Shown one piece after another: positions 41,283-49,073 of a stretch of DNA of 64,000 nt. The notes beneath the pieces were generated by a model. The model saw nothing but the letters and a program-made list of their open reading frames with translations. It did not search any database and was not told the DNA's origin. A program made the translations under genes and the position numbers. The stretch spans positions 1 to 64,000 of the forward strand of contig CAZSNC010000001.1 of the NCBI GenBank assembly GCA_964608405.1, given 5' to 3'. Numbering within the stretch: position 1 is the first letter of the stretch; every line of letters begins with the position of its first letter. Source of the stretch: GWB1-38-13 sp964608405. GTDB taxonomy: Bacteria; Patescibacteriota; Microgenomatia; UBA8517.

Positions 41283-41723
41283 TTATTTTGCCAATATTTT
41301 TCCGCCGGCACTTTCAATTTTTTTTGAAGCCGATTGCGAAATAGGCAAGACAATTGTAAATTTCTTTTCGACTTCAGTATTTCCTAAAATTTTCACTCCA
41401 TTAATAAGGGCCTCCTTACCTACAACATTGTGTTCTATCAAATATTTAATATCTACTTTTCCCGCAGGTATACGATTGAGTGTCTTCAAACTCACAATTA
41501 TCGGTTTAACTTTCGCTCTAAATTTATCTTTCCCTCTTAAGAAAGGAAGCCTTTTAATAAAGGATTTTTTAACTTTTACACCTTCAAAAAGAATACTTAA
41601 TTTCTTCCTTGTCTTTTGCCCTTTCTGTCCCTTCCCGACGGTGTGACCGCCCTTACCACTTCCGTAACCACGTCCAAGCCTTTTTCTTCTTTTCCCTACT
41701 ACTTTTAAGTTTTTATTTTTCAT
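41283..41723 (-). CDS. rplO: Ribosomal protein L15
   Basis: Large-subunit protein (146 aa): VGKRRKRLGRGYGSGKGGHTVGKGQKGQKTR at the start and a C-terminal LPISQSASKKIESAGGKIL. Its ATG follows the rpsE stop by one base and an AAGGAGG site ends 9 bases before it. rpmD (L30), usually found between S5 and L15, is absent. Confidence 0.97.
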   Translation of the reverse strand: MKNKNLKVVGKRRKRLGRGYGSGKGGHTVGKGQKGQKTRKKLSILFEGVKVKKSFIKRLPFLRGKDKFRAKVKPIIVSLKTLNRIPAGKVDIKYLIEHNVVGKEALINGVKILGNTEVEKKFTIVLPISQSASKKIESAGGKILAK

Positions 41724-41724
41724 A

Positions 41725-42201
41725 TCACTTTTCCTCCTTTTTCAGTTTATGAATAGTATCGTAATGTGCCAACCTTTTTAACGCATTCAACGTTGCATAA
41801 ACGTTTGATGCTTTATTTTTCGTTCCCAATATCTTCCCGACGGCATTTTTTACCCCTGCCGCCTCCAAAATAACACGTATTGCTCCCCCCGCAATGATTC
41901 CAGATCCGTCGGGAGCCGGTTTTACCAAAACCCTTGCGGCCGAATATTTTTCGTTTACCAAATAGGGAATGGTATTGCCTTTTAGCGGTACTGTAAACAT
42001 TCTTCTTTTTGCCGCTGAAATTGATTTTTGGATTGCACCGGAAACATCACCTGATTTGGCAAGTCCCAAACCCACCTTGCCTTTTCTGTCTCCAACTACA
42101 ACAAGAGCTGAAAAACTTACTGCATTCCCGCCTTTTGTTTTTTTGGAAACTCTCTTTATCTCAATTACTGTTTCAGAAAACTCACTTGTATTTCCTTCCA
42201 T
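41725..42201 (-). CDS. rpsE: Ribosomal protein S5
   Basis: Small-subunit decoding-accuracy protein (158 aa): IEIKRVSKKTKGGNAVSFSALVVVGDRKGKVGLGLAKSGDV and the PDGSGIIAGGAIRVILEAAG loop. ATG 42201 follows the rplR stop by one base; a TTG at 42240 inside rplR gives a poorer N-terminus and is rejected. Confidence 0.96.
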   Translation of the reverse strand: MEGNTSEFSETVIEIKRVSKKTKGGNAVSFSALVVVGDRKGKVGLGLAKSGDVSGAIQKSISAAKRRMFTVPLKGNTIPYLVNEKYSAARVLVKPAPDGSGIIAGGAIRVILEAAGVKNAVGKILGTKNKASNVYATLNALKRLAHYDTIHKLKKEEK

Positions 42202-42202
42202 A

Positions 42203-42553
42203 TTAAAAATATAATCCTCCTTTTCTTGCACCTTCGGCAACGGCTTTTACTCTACCATGGTATTTATAACCACTTCTGTCGAAAGCCACCGTTTTTATTC
42301 CCTTCTTCACTGCTTTTTCCGCAATTTTTTCTCCTACTAACAAGGCCGCTTCCGTTTTACTCGATTTTTTACCTTTTGCTTCCTTACCAAGATCTCCAAC
42401 GGAAACAAGAGTAGTACCTTTTTTATCATCAATAAGCTGCGCGTAGATATGCTTATTGGAACGATGTACAGAAAGTCTTATCTTTCCGGAACTTTTTACC
42501 ATTTTTCCTCTTATCCTTTTTTGCCTTTTTAAAAACGATTTCTTCTTTTCCAT
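42203..42553 (-). CDS. rplR: Ribosomal protein L18
   Basis: 5S rRNA-binding protein (116 aa) with KMVKSSGKIRLSVHRSNKHIYAQLIDD, ALLVGEKIAEKAVKKGIKTVAFDRSGYKYHGRVKAVAEGARKGGL. Normal length. Standard place between rplF and rpsE with 3- and 1-base gaps. Confidence 0.97.
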   Translation of the reverse strand: MEKKKSFLKRQKRIRGKMVKSSGKIRLSVHRSNKHIYAQLIDDKKGTTLVSVGDLGKEAKGKKSSKTEAALLVGEKIAEKAVKKGIKTVAFDRSGYKYHGRVKAVAEGARKGGLYF

Positions 42554-42556
42554 ATA

Positions 42557-43102
42557 TTATGCTTGTGTTTTTGCCGCTTTACCGGCTTTTCTTCTTATTA
42601 CTTCATCGGTATATTTTATACCTTTGCCTTTGTACGGCTCCGGTGGACGAACAGATCTTATTTTGGCAGAAATTTCCCCTACCAATTCTTTATCCTGCCC
42701 CTCAATGGTAATTATCGATTTCTCCAGTTTAAAAGTAATACCCTCAGGACAGGCAATCTTAACTGGGTGGGAAAAACCAACAGTCAGGTTCAAATCTTTA
42801 CCTTGTATCTCCGCCCTATAACCAACTCCAACCAATTCTAGAGTTTTACTCCATCCTTCCGATACCCCTTTAATCATGTTAAAAAGATGTGATCTGAAAG
42901 TACCCCAATTAACAAGTGCCCTTTCCGATTTTGATATCGGGGCAACAGTTGCAGCGTCTCCCTCAATTTTGATCGAAAGAAGTCTTTCAGGGTACGGCCT
43001 TTTCAGCTCTCCTTTTGGCCCTTTGACAGAAAGATATCCCCCCTGGGTGTCAATTTGAACACCTTGTGGAATAACTATCGGTTTTTTTCCAACTTTACTC
43101 AT
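42557..43102 (-). CDS. rplF: Ribosomal protein L6
   Basis: Large-subunit protein (181 aa) of two repeated domains; SKVGKKPIVIPQGVQI begins it and PPEPYKGKGIKYTDEVIRRKAGKAAK ends the rRNA-binding second domain. Start 43102 is chosen by family N-terminus instead of 43138, which would overlap rpsH. Confidence 0.97.
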   Translation of the reverse strand: MSKVGKKPIVIPQGVQIDTQGGYLSVKGPKGELKRPYPERLLSIKIEGDAATVAPISKSERALVNWGTFRSHLFNMIKGVSEGWSKTLELVGVGYRAEIQGKDLNLTVGFSHPVKIACPEGITFKLEKSIITIEGQDKELVGEISAKIRSVRPPEPYKGKGIKYTDEVIRRKAGKAAKTQA

Positions 43103-43106
43103 ATTT

Positions 43107-43484
43107 TTAATGAATTTCTGCAATAATTTCTCCACCAATATTTTTCTTTACTGCTTCTTTGGATGTCATAACCCCCTGTGGAGTTGAGACCAAAAAAAAT
43201 GACGGTCCTTTGTGTTCATGAAGTTCGTCGGAACCAGCATAAACTCTCTTACCGGGCTTGGAAATAAGTTTCAGCTGTAGTATTGCCGGTTCTTTCTTAA
43301 AATAAGCAACCTTTACAACTAAATTATTCTCAACTTTCTTTATTTCGCTCAGGCATTTTTCTTTCTTTAAAACCTCGGAGACACTGTATACCAATTTTGA
43401 ATAAGGCACTTCAACATCCTTGCGTCTCGCCAAAGCAGCATTTTTCACCTTGATTAAGAAATCTCCTACAGGGTAATTTGTCAT
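43107..43484 (-). CDS. rpsH: Ribosomal protein S8
   Basis: 16S rRNA central-domain protein (125 aa): YPVGDFLIKVKNAALARRKDVEVPYSKL at the N-terminus and GPSFFLVSTPQGVMTSKEAVKKNIGGEIIAEIH at the end (usual motif STSKGVMTDREARKKNVGGEILCYVW). In E. coli S8 represses the spc operon; no equivalent site was identified. Confidence 0.97.
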   Translation of the reverse strand: MTNYPVGDFLIKVKNAALARRKDVEVPYSKLVYSVSEVLKKEKCLSEIKKVENNLVVKVAYFKKEPAILQLKLISKPGKRVYAGSDELHEHKGPSFFLVSTPQGVMTSKEAVKKNIGGEIIAEIH

Positions 43485-43487
43485 AGG

Positions 43488-43673
43488 TTACCAACTGGCC
43501 TTTCTAACACCCGGAACTTCCCCACGGTGTGCATATTCACGAAAACAGAGTCTACATATTCCGAATTTACGCATATACCCTCTCGCCCTGCCACAAAAAG
43601 TACACCTGTTGGTGTATCTAGTTTTGTATTTTAATTTTTTCGTTTCGCGAATTTCTTTTGTTTTTGTTGCCAT
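43488..43673 (-). CDS. rpsZ: Ribosomal protein S14, zinc type
   Basis: A 61-residue S14 with CTFC (near 24-27) and CRLC (near 40-43) forming the zinc ribbon; RNRCxxCGRxRGYxRKFGICRxCFRExA is the type B/zinc form. Gaps of 3 and 6 bases to its neighbours. Sometimes labelled rpsN. Confidence 0.97.
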   Translation of the reverse strand: MATKTKEIRETKKLKYKTRYTNRCTFCGRARGYMRKFGICRLCFREYAHRGEVPGVRKASW

Positions 43674-43679
43674 AAATAT

Positions 43680-44225
43680 TTAATTTTTTTCAAAGGGCAT
43701 GCCCAACAACTCCAATAACCTAAATGATTCTTTGACCGAACCAGATTTTATCACAACCGTAATTTCCATTCCTCTCGGGACCGATTTCGTTATGTCTATT
43801 TCGGGAAATATATTATATTCAACAACACCAAGCGTATAATTTCCGGCTTTATCGAAACTGTCTCTTTTGACACCACGGAAATCTCTTAAACGCGGTAAAA
43901 CTATAGCAAACAATTTATCCAAAAAATCATACATTTTCACTCCCCTTAGCGTAACTTTTAACCCAACAGGGGATCCTTTCCGAAGCGCAAAACTTGCGAC
44001 GGAAACCCTCGCCCTTCTAACACTCGGGCTTTGTCCGGATATTGCGGCAATGTCATTCTTTATGCGTTCAAATGCTTCCTTGTTTTTTTGAGTATCACCA
44101 ACACCTGAATTTATAACAACTTTGACTATTTTAGGAACCTGCATAACGTTTTTGATACCAAACTCGTCAATAAGCTGCTTCACAACTTCTTTCTGATATT
44201 TTTCTTTTAATCTTGATTTAATCAT
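43680..44225 (-). CDS. rplE: Ribosomal protein L5
   Basis: 5S rRNA-binding protein of the central protuberance (181 aa): IKNVMQVPKIVKVVINSGVGDTQKNKEAFE, SVRRARVSVASFALRKGSPVGLKVTLRG, and LPRLRDFRGVKRDSFDKAGNYTLGV. ATG follows the rplX stop by one base (TAA-T-ATG). Confidence 0.97.
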   Translation of the reverse strand: MIKSRLKEKYQKEVVKQLIDEFGIKNVMQVPKIVKVVINSGVGDTQKNKEAFERIKNDIAAISGQSPSVRRARVSVASFALRKGSPVGLKVTLRGVKMYDFLDKLFAIVLPRLRDFRGVKRDSFDKAGNYTLGVVEYNIFPEIDITKSVPRGMEITVVIKSGSVKESFRLLELLGMPFEKN

Positions 44226-44226
44226 A

Positions 44227-44544
44227 TTATTTCTTTAACACAATCTCTTTATTGCACTTCTTACAAAATCTAACCTTCTCTTTACCCGCCAATCTAAAAC
44301 CTACCCTTGTCTCTTTTGAACAATTCGGACAAACCAACATAAATTTTGAAAATGAAATTGGGCGTGGGATTGATACTATTCCCCCCTTCTGACCAGAACT
44401 GGGCTTAATGTGCTTTTTGTACTCATTAAGTCCGGGAATTACAGCCAGAGCATCTTTTGGATAAATCTTTTCAATAACACCACTTCTGCCTTTATCTTTT
44501 CCTGAAATAATATTTACTTTGTCGTGTACTTTGTATTTCAACAT
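44227..44544 (-). CDS. rplX: Ribosomal protein L24
   Basis: Assembly-initiating large-subunit protein (105 aa). KOW motif KVHDKVNIISGKDKGRSGVIEKIYPKDA at the start, NEYKKHIKPS and a C-terminal zinc-ribbon-like part with CPNC and CKKC (about 76-79 and 95-98). Confidence 0.97.
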   Translation of the reverse strand: MLKYKVHDKVNIISGKDKGRSGVIEKIYPKDALAVIPGLNEYKKHIKPSSGQKGGIVSIPRPISFSKFMLVCPNCSKETRVGFRLAGKEKVRFCKKCNKEIVLKK

Positions 44545-44550
44545 ATTTTT

Positions 44551-44916
44551 TTAAACAACTTCACGGGCAAGCGATGCAATCTTCGCATATCCGGCATCTT
44601 TGACTTCCCTTGCTACCGGTCCCAATATTCTTGTACCTCTGGGAAAACCTTGTTTGTCAATAACAACTCCTGCGTTATCGTCAAAACGCAAATAGGTTCC
44701 GTCTTTCCTTCGGTATTCTTTCCTTGTTCTGACAATTAAAACGTTTACTTTTTCCTTGTCGACAACTATCCCGTTAGGATCAGCTCCGTGAACAACACAG
44801 TTAACAACATCTCCCAATGTTGCGTATTTCCCGATCTTATGGGATATTCCGTAAACCATAAAGCCCTTTGCTCCGGAATTATCCGCTGGAACCAATACTG
44901 TTCTTATCTGAATCAT
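44551..44916 (-). CDS. rplN: Ribosomal protein L14
   Basis: Large-subunit protein at the subunit interface (121 aa): MIQIRTVLVPADNSGAKGFMVYGI, VVVDKEKVNVLIVRTRKEYRRKDGTYLRFDDNAGVVID and RGTRILGPVAREV. ATG 44916 is chosen by family N-terminus; the longer frame overlaps rpsQ. Confidence 0.97.
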   Translation of the reverse strand: MIQIRTVLVPADNSGAKGFMVYGISHKIGKYATLGDVVNCVVHGADPNGIVVDKEKVNVLIVRTRKEYRRKDGTYLRFDDNAGVVIDKQGFPRGTRILGPVAREVKDAGYAKIASLAREVV

Positions 44917-44920
44917 ATCC

Positions 44921-45172
44921 TTATTTTTTACCGCCTTTCGCTTTTTTACTTTTTGAATCAACAATTTTCCACTTCTTTATTTTACTGAATGGCTTCGATG
45001 CTACAAAATTTACAACATCGCCGACTTTATGCTGGAATTCGTCATGAACGTGGTATTTCTTCGCTCTGACAAATCTTTTTCCGTAAAGTTTGTGCATATG
45101 CATTCCGCTAACCAAGACCGTTGCAGTCTTTTCCATTTTTGTCGATATTATTTTTCCTGTAAATATTTTCAT
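44921..45172 (-). CDS. rpsQ: Ribosomal protein S17
   Basis: OB-fold 16S rRNA-binding protein (83 aa): GKIISTKMEKTATVLVSGMHMHKLYGKRFVRAKKYHVHDEF and VGDVVNFVASKPFSKIKKWKIVD. Slight basic C-terminal extension. Between rpmC and rplN as usual. Confidence 0.97.
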   Translation of the reverse strand: MKIFTGKIISTKMEKTATVLVSGMHMHKLYGKRFVRAKKYHVHDEFQHKVGDVVNFVASKPFSKIKKWKIVDSKSKKAKGGKK

Positions 45173-45177
45173 AATAA

Positions 45178-45420
45178 TTATTCTTTCACTTCACTTTCTT
45201 TTTTCACTTCACTTTCTTTTTCCTCAAACTTTTTAAGTCTGATAATTGTTTTTATTTGAGCAATTTTTTTATTTATATTTTTGGCTTTTTTCAAATTCTT
45301 CTCACGCCCAGACTGGATATTAAGCTTTGTTTTATTGTAGTCAAGCAATAAAGCCTCAAGCTCTTTTTCCAATTCACCAATCTTTTTAAGATTATAGCTT
45401 TTTAAATCCTTTTTTTTCAT
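45178..45420 (-). CDS. rpmC: Ribosomal protein L29
   Basis: Two-helix protein near the exit tunnel (80 aa): MKKKDLKSYNLKKIGELEKELEALLLDYNKTKLNIQSG and NKKIAQIKTIIRLKKFEEKE. The tail carries a tandem ESEVKK/ESEVKE repeat, encoded by an 18-bp direct repeat at about 45184-45220. ATG follows the rplP stop by one base. Confidence 0.95.
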   Translation of the reverse strand: MKKKDLKSYNLKKIGELEKELEALLLDYNKTKLNIQSGREKNLKKAKNINKKIAQIKTIIRLKKFEEKESEVKKESEVKE

Positions 45421-45421
45421 A

Positions 45422-45829
45422 TCAGTCTTTTATAACAATTTTTGTCTTCATGGGCATTTTATCGGCTGCTTTTTTCAACGCATCGATAATCGCCGTTTCC
45501 GACGGACCTGTTACTTCATACATTATTCTGCCCGGTTTTACAACACAAACATAGCGGTCAATATCTCCTTTTCCGCTACCCATTCTCTGTCCTGCCGGAC
45601 GTGACGTTACCGGCTTATCGGGAAAAATCCTGATCCAAACCCTTCCACCCCTTTTTAAAGCGTGTGTTATGGCTCTTCTTCCCGATTCTATCTGCTTACT
45701 TGTCACCCAACCGACCTCCAAAGCTTTTAATCCAAACTCTCCGAAAGAAAGATCCGAACCTCTTTGGGCTTTTCCTCTCCTTCTTCCCCGAAATTCTTTT
45801 CTGTATTTTCTTCTTTTTGGTTCAAACAT
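45422..45829 (-). CDS. rplP: Ribosomal protein L16
   Basis: Large-subunit protein near the A site (135 aa): KRRKYRKEFRGRRRGKAQRGSDLSFGEFGLKALE, ESGRRAITHALKRGGRVWIRIFPDKPVTSRPAGQRMGSGKGD. The PAGQRMGSGKG loop is the conserved functional region. Length normal. Confidence 0.97.
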   Translation of the reverse strand: MFEPKRRKYRKEFRGRRRGKAQRGSDLSFGEFGLKALEVGWVTSKQIESGRRAITHALKRGGRVWIRIFPDKPVTSRPAGQRMGSGKGDIDRYVCVVKPGRIMYEVTGPSETAIIDALKKAADKMPMKTKIVIKD

Positions 45830-45837
45830 ATTCTTTC

Positions 45838-46488
45838 TTACTCAGCTTTTTTATGTATATAAACTTTAATTCCGACATAACCTCTTTTTGTCATCGCCGG
45901 CAGTTGTGCGTAATCAATATCTTCTCTAAGTGTCTGGGAAGGAACCGACCCTTTATGAAATTTCTCGACTCTCGCAATCTCCGCCCCCTGAATTCTTCCC
46001 GCCAAAACCACTTTTACACCAAGCGCACCGGATTGCATCACTCTTTCTATCGTTTTAACAATAACCCTCCTATAAGGCATTCTTCTTTCCAAATCCGATG
46101 CAATTCTTCCAGCAACTAAATATGCCGAAAGATCGGGATTTTTAACCTCATTTACCTTAAGATCGACTTTTATATCTTTGATTTTTTTCTTTCTCGCTGT
46201 TTCCAGTACGGAAATAATATATTTCTTCAGATCCTCAATTCCCGTTCCACCTCTTCCAATAACAACACCAGGACGGGATACCGTCATTGTTATAACCATA
46301 CTCTTCGGAAGTCTGTCGATTTCCACCTGTTCAACACCCGCTAATTTCAGCTTCTGCATCAAAGATTTGCGCAAGAGAATATCTTCCACCAAATTCTCTC
46401 TATAATTTTTTCCTTCCTGGAACCAACGTGATTTCCAAGGATAAAATGTGCCGATTCTGAATCCTGTCGGATTAATTTTTTGTCCCAT
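45838..46488 (-). CDS. rpsC: Ribosomal protein S3
   Basis: mRNA-entry-tunnel protein (216 aa) with KH domain (VSRPGVVIGRGGTGIEDLKKYI, about 65-86) and the C-terminal S3 domain (RRMPYRRVIVKTIERVMQSGALGVKVVLAGRIQGAEIARVEKFHKG). N-terminus GQKINPTGFRIG is typical. Confidence 0.97.
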   Translation of the reverse strand: MGQKINPTGFRIGTFYPWKSRWFQEGKNYRENLVEDILLRKSLMQKLKLAGVEQVEIDRLPKSMVITMTVSRPGVVIGRGGTGIEDLKKYIISVLETARKKKIKDIKVDLKVNEVKNPDLSAYLVAGRIASDLERRMPYRRVIVKTIERVMQSGALGVKVVLAGRIQGAEIARVEKFHKGSVPSQTLREDIDYAQLPAMTKRGYVGIKVYIHKKAE

Positions 46489-46490
46489 AT

Positions 46491-46976
46491 TTATTTTTTA
46501 CCGCCTTTCTCTTTACGAACCACTTTTTTTACTTTACTTAAAATATTTCCGGCTGTTTTTTCTACCGATTCAGGTAGTGCCTTGTCTTCATCTTCCTTCT
46601 TTTGTGATACTTCTTTTCCTTTCTGCATCTTCGCATCGGTGTTGTTTTCAACCGTTTGCAGGACAACTCTCACATGACTCATTCTTCTTTTGTAAGGATG
46701 CCACCTGCCTCTGGAAGCAGCCCTTCCTCTTTTTAATCTCGGTCCTTCACCTATTTGGATTTCTTTGAAAACCAATGTTGTGTCACTTACACCTTTCTGT
46801 CTTGCGCTTGCAAGGGCGGTTTTAACAACCTTCAATAAAACCTCAGATCCTCTTTTTCGTAAAAAGGGAAGTTGATCCACAGCCACCTGCGGAGAAAGTT
46901 TTCTGGCAACATCTGCAACTTCCCGCATTTTCTTGGGTGACACTCTAATAAATTTTTGTACTGCAATAATATCCAT
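46491..46976 (-). CDS. rplV: Ribosomal protein L22 with C-terminal extension
   Basis: Exit-tunnel protein (161 aa); the L22 core fills residues 1-112 (KFIRVSPKKMREVADVARKL, LKRGRAASRGRWHPYKRRMSHVRVVL) and a 48-residue charged tail follows (KMQKGKEVSQKKEDEDKALPE...). The usual length is about 110, so the tail is extra. Stop and next ATG are 2 bases apart. Confidence 0.96.
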   Translation of the reverse strand: MDIIAVQKFIRVSPKKMREVADVARKLSPQVAVDQLPFLRKRGSEVLLKVVKTALASARQKGVSDTTLVFKEIQIGEGPRLKRGRAASRGRWHPYKRRMSHVRVVLQTVENNTDAKMQKGKEVSQKKEDEDKALPESVEKTAGNILSKVKKVVRKEKGGKK

Positions 46977-46983
46977 AATATCT

Positions 46984-47265
46984 TTATGTTTTCTCCATTG
47001 TTCTCTTTACAATCTGTCCATGACCCCTAAAGGTTCTTGTCGGTGCAAATTCCCCCAGACGATGTCCCACCATATCTTCGGTTACAAAGACATTTATAAA
47101 TACCCTTCCGTTGTGAACTGAAAAATATTTTCCGACAAACTCGGGAGGAATTGTGCTTGACCTTGCCCATGTTTTAACGGGATTTTCCTTTGATCCCAAT
47201 CCTTTTTTGATCTTATCCAGTAATTTTTCGTCTACAAACGGACCTTTTTTAGAACTTCTACTCAT
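46984..47265 (-). CDS. rpsS: Ribosomal protein S19
   Basis: Small-subunit head protein (93 aa): SRSSKKGPFVDEKLLDKI, KTWARSSTIPPEFVGKYFSVHNGRVFINVFVTEDMVGHRLGEFAPTRTFRGHG, all canonical. Between rplB and rplV. Confidence 0.97.
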   Translation of the reverse strand: MSRSSKKGPFVDEKLLDKIKKGLGSKENPVKTWARSSTIPPEFVGKYFSVHNGRVFINVFVTEDMVGHRLGEFAPTRTFRGHGQIVKRTMEKT

Positions 47266-47274
47266 AATATTTAT

Positions 47275-48048
47275 TTAAATTCTGATTTTTGACGGATTAC
47301 TATGCTTACCGGGTTTTCTTCCCTGAATAATCAATCTATCTGAATATTTTCTCTTTCTTCTTGTTTTTCCAACGGCCTTCTTTCCCCAAGGAGTTTTCGG
47401 ATACTTCAAACCGATATGACTCCTACCTTCTCCTCCGCCGTGCGGATGAGAATTTGGGTGCTGCGCAACTCCTCTTACGGTTGGTCTAATTCCCATATGT
47501 CTACTCGCACCAGCATTTCTAATCCTTACGTTCCTGGCTTCCATGTTGCTCACCTGTCCGATCGTTGCACAGGAATTTTTCGGAAACCTTCTAATCTCTC
47601 CCGACGGAAGCTTAACCAATATATGATCTATTTCTTTTCCGTGCAATACAGCAAAAGAACCGGCTCCTCTTACAATCTGTCCACCTTTTCCCGGTGTGAT
47701 TTCAATATTGTAAATTTGTGTTCCAACTGGAATCTTCTCAAGTGGTAAACAGTTTCCCTTTTCGATAGGTGCCGAGATTGAGGCAACAACCTCATCGCCC
47801 ACCTTCAAACCAGTAGGGGCAATTATATATCTTTTTTCTCCATCAGCGTATGTCAGATATGCCAAACGTGCGTTTCTATTAGGATCATATTCTACTGATA
47901 CAACTTTTGCCCAAACATCTTTCTTCTCTCTCTTGTCGTCAATAATCCTGTAATATCTTTTTTCTCTCCCCCCCTGATGTCGGATGCTGACTCTTCCCTT
48001 TGCACCCCTACCGGATTTTTTCTTAAGAATATATTTCAACTTGCTCAT
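47275..48048 (-). CDS. rplB: Ribosomal protein L2
   Basis: Peptidyl-transferase-centre protein (257 aa from ATG 48048). Core: GRISIRHQGG-like GRVSIRHQGGREKRYYRIID, and the invariant HPNSHPHGGGEGRSHIG loop with its conserved histidine, then TPWGKKAVGKTRRKRKYSDRLI. It lacks the first 15-20 residues (KPTSPG... part) of typical 270-aa L2. Confidence 0.96.
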   Translation of the reverse strand: MSKLKYILKKKSGRGAKGRVSIRHQGGREKRYYRIIDDKREKKDVWAKVVSVEYDPNRNARLAYLTYADGEKRYIIAPTGLKVGDEVVASISAPIEKGNCLPLEKIPVGTQIYNIEITPGKGGQIVRGAGSFAVLHGKEIDHILVKLPSGEIRRFPKNSCATIGQVSNMEARNVRIRNAGASRHMGIRPTVRGVAQHPNSHPHGGGEGRSHIGLKYPKTPWGKKAVGKTRRKRKYSDRLIIQGRKPGKHSNPSKIRI

Positions 48049-48055
48049 AATATTA

Positions 48056-48328
48056 TTATTTTTTTGTTTCAAAAAGATCAATTGTCTCTTTTGCTTTTAA
48101 TGTAACTACTGCCTTTTTCTTACTCGCAATTCTTCTGTACTTACCTTTATAATCACGTTTAATTAATCCTTTAACATTTGCCGTTTTAACACCCGTAACA
48201 TGAACTCCAAAAAGATCCGATAAAAGCTTTTTAATTTGGAATTTGCTGAGTTTTGGATCAACAAAAAAACTATATTTACCTTTTTTGGCATCACTTAATG
48301 CTTTTTCTGTTAAAACCGGTTTTATCAT
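48056..48328 (-). CDS. rplW: Ribosomal protein L23
   Basis: Exit-site protein that docks trigger factor and SRP (90 aa): MIKPVLTEKALSDAKKGKYSFFVDPKLSKFQIKKLLSDLFGVHVTGVKTANVKG. ATG follows the rplD stop by one base (TAA-T-ATG). Confidence 0.97.
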   Translation of the reverse strand: MIKPVLTEKALSDAKKGKYSFFVDPKLSKFQIKKLLSDLFGVHVTGVKTANVKGLIKRDYKGKYRRIASKKKAVVTLKAKETIDLFETKK

Positions 48329-48329
48329 A

Positions 48330-49067
48330 TTATTTCTTTACAGCTTTTTTCTTACTTACTTTTTTAACTGTTTTTGTAGTCTTTTCATTTTTAATTTTAA
48401 CCACCTTCGTTTGTTCTTCTGTTTTTTTAACTGTCTTTTTGTCTTTACCTCCAAGATCATTAAATATTCCTCTGTCGACAATTATTCCGTTTGCTAAAAA
48501 TACTTTGTATGCGTTAAGGTGTTTGTAGATATCTACTGTTACCCCTTTAATATTTCTGAAAAACATACGCGTTCCCGAATTTCCTCCAGAAACAACCAGT
48601 AAAATATTTTTCTTTAACCACTTCTTCTCTTTTTCAATTCCTGAGATTAGTTTATCGGCATCTTTTGTCTTTTTGATTTTCTCAATATCGTCAACAAAAA
48701 CCACCCTTGACTGCGATATTTTATACTTAAGCGCGTACATAAGCGTCTTTCGTCCTTGTGATTTTAAGACTCTTAAAACACGTTTAACTCCGGTCGGTCC
48801 GTGTGCGGCACCGCCTCCAACAAAGATAGGAGCCGATTTTGCACCGTGTCTTGCACCACCCGTCCCTTTCTGTCTGTATATCTTTTTGGTTGAAATTGCC
48901 ACTTCACTTCTGGTTTTTGCCTTTGCAAAACCGATATGACTTCTGTCCTCATAAACATGGATCGCCTGAGAAAGCGCATTATTGTTTACTTTTACATCAA
49001 ACTCCACCGGAAGGGTAATTGCCTCTTTCTTCTTCCCGTCAAAATTGTATAAATCTGCTTTTAACAT
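48330..49067 (-). CDS. rplD: Ribosomal protein L4 with basic tail
   Basis: Large-subunit protein (245 aa): DRSHIGFAKAKTRSEVAISTKKIYRQKGTGGARHGAKSAPIFVGGGAAHGPTGVKRV is the conserved loop region lining the exit tunnel. A Lys-rich tail of about 40 residues (KKTVKKTEEQTKVVKIKNEK...VSKKKAVKK) is extra to the usual 205 residues. L4 controls the S10 operon by attenuation in some bacteria, relevant to the hairpin before rplC. Confidence 0.96.
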   Translation of the reverse strand: MLKADLYNFDGKKKEAITLPVEFDVKVNNNALSQAIHVYEDRSHIGFAKAKTRSEVAISTKKIYRQKGTGGARHGAKSAPIFVGGGAAHGPTGVKRVLRVLKSQGRKTLMYALKYKISQSRVVFVDDIEKIKKTKDADKLISGIEKEKKWLKKNILLVVSGGNSGTRMFFRNIKGVTVDIYKHLNAYKVFLANGIIVDRGIFNDLGGKDKKTVKKTEEQTKVVKIKNEKTTKTVKKVSKKKAVKK

Positions 49068-49073
49068 AGTAGG

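Noticed and set aside
42201..42240. AAGGAGG inside the end of rplR as ribosome site for an upstream rpsE start
   Set aside because: It lies about 17 bases from the good ATG and no suitable start codon follows at normal distance; S5 homology begins at ATG 42201.
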